Of a stretch of 61,901 bases of DNA, positions 61,312 through 61,901 are shown one piece after another (positions within the stretch are counted from its first letter, which is position 1; every line of letters begins with the position of its first letter). The notes beneath the pieces were generated by a model that did no database searches, was not told the origin of the DNA, and saw only the letters and a list, made by a program, of their open reading frames with translations. The DNA is from PALSA-243 sp049522755 (lineage in GTDB: Bacteria > Acidobacteriota > Terriglobia > Bryobacterales > Bryobacteraceae): the NCBI GenBank assembly GCA_049522755.1, contig JBEKNN010000015.1, positions 1-61,901 on the forward strand, written 5' to 3'. Made by a program: the position numbers and the translations under genes.

Positions 61312-61901
61312 TCATGCAAGCTCGATCCGGCGGCTCGCGTCGATCTTCGCGTAATACAGCGCAGCTCCCACGGCGCATAGCGAAGAGGCGACCAGAAACG
61401 GCACGTTCCAGCCGTACGCCCTCACCAGATAGGCTAACGCGGCCGGCGAGATTGCGCCTCCTATATTACCGCACATGTTCATGACGGACGAGACGGAACC
61501 GGCGCAATCGCCGCCGATATCGAGCGGAATCGCCCACGAAACGCCGACGGTGATTTCGAGGCCAAAGAACGCGATGCAGGACCAGGCCACGCACGTTTGA
61601 GGGTCCGCGGTGAGCGTGGCGGGAATGATTCCGGCGGCGGCAACGAGGAATCCGGCGACCCCGACGACGCGGCGCGATTGCTTCACGTTCGCAGTCATCC
61701 GCAGAAGCACATCGGAGAGCCATCCGCCGGCGAGATCGCCGACGGTTCCCGCGAGCAGTGGAAGGCTCGCGTAAAATCCCATTTGTTTCAGATCGTAGCC
61801 GCGATGCTGATGAAGGTACGTGGGGAACCAGTCGAGATACGTCGAGAGGCAATAGTTGTAGCAGAAATACATCAACGCGAGATACCAGAGGCCGGCGTTC
61901 G
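61312..61901 (-). CDS. MFS transporter of the anion:cation symporter type (partial)
   Basis: The C-terminal 196 residues are inside the window and the frame is open to the right edge (NAGLWYLALMYFCYN). It shows six or so hydrophobic helices with WFPTYLHQHRGYDLKQMGFY, GDLAGGWLSDVLLR (motif A) and GGDCAGSVSSVMNMCGNIGG, typical of the ACS family that imports hexuronates, glucarate, phthalate or similar organic anions with protons. The ferredoxin-like gene begins 10 bp after its stop, so it opens the visible operon. Confidence 0.88.
   Translation of the reverse strand, partial: NAGLWYLALMYFCYNYCLSTYLDWFPTYLHQHRGYDLKQMGFYASLPLLAGTVGDLAGGWLSDVLLRMTANVKQSRRVVGVAGFLVAAAGIIPATLTADPQTCVAWSCIAFFGLEITVGVSWAIPLDIGGDCAGSVSSVMNMCGNIGGAISPAALAYLVRAYGWNVPFLVASSLCAVGAALYYAKIDASRRIELA

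Overview
The window looks like a chromosome segment from a high-GC Acidobacteriota bacterium of the Solibacter/Bryobacter group (order Bryobacterales). I base this on gene families typical of that group: two tandem TIGR03435 proteins, an SBBP-repeat protein ending in a TIGR03437 domain, three very large Oar-like TonB-dependent receptors with an N-terminal carboxypeptidase-regulatory domain, DUF4159, and a winged-helix regulator with a periplasmic sensor part. No phage, integrase, transposase or CRISPR array was found. One tRNA (Asp, GTC) is present.

Layout. 1-5.8 kb: the end of an HD-type signalling protein, adenosine deaminase (minus), then glgB, a PYROXD2-type FAD oxidoreductase and a small ABM-fold monooxygenase (plus). 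5.9-8.5 kb: a LytTR response regulator overlapping its LytS-like sensor kinase. 8.5-13.6 kb: the TIGR03435 pair, a secreted protein with a Pro-Gly-Met repeat, DUF4159, a metallophosphoesterase and a small conserved protein. 13.8-20.6 kb: a membrane-bound spermidine-synthase-like protein (minus), an exported coiled-coil protein and a 1080-residue propeller protein. 20.6-21.3 kb: a recombination scar holding a duplicated 73-bp gene piece and a wrecked TonB receptor. 21.4-38.8 kb: outer-membrane uptake country, with a nucleotidyltransferase, three intact receptors, an operon for sugar-acid breakdown (enolase-superfamily dehydratase, SMP-30 lactonase, double cupin), a CBM9-like protein and a membrane-bound winged-helix regulator divergent from the third receptor. 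38.9-43.8 kb: zinc-ribbon protein, proline dehydrogenase, DUF192, then three secreted proteins, the first preceded by an attenuator-like terminator. 43.8-47.1 kb: a NarL-type two-component system plus a second response regulator broken by an in-frame stop. 47.3-53.0 kb: small proteins, LRR protein, GNAT, M20 and M2 peptidases, tRNA-Asp. 53.0-56.4 kb: a repeat-rich spacer, a Fsr-like efflux pump, DUF1801 and an ArsR regulator fused to most of a VOC domain. 57.0-61.9 kb: one minus-strand cluster of MFS transporter, ferredoxin-like protein, cysteine-containing unknown protein, hydroxyacid-oxoacid transhydrogenase and amidohydrolase.

The best candidates for something undescribed are the transporter/Fe-S/unknown/HOT cluster at the right end and a family of intergenic elements built from back-to-back hairpins whose stem sequences differ between copies while the pairing is kept (two near-complete copies at 3655-3747 and 32684-32799, partial ones at 38.8 kb). 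Other notable points are the in-frame ArsR-VOC deletion fusion, the terminator lying directly against a Shine-Dalgarno site at 40.9 kb, and several short tandem duplications at gene edges. All assignments come from reading the sequence and recalled family knowledge; no database search was run.
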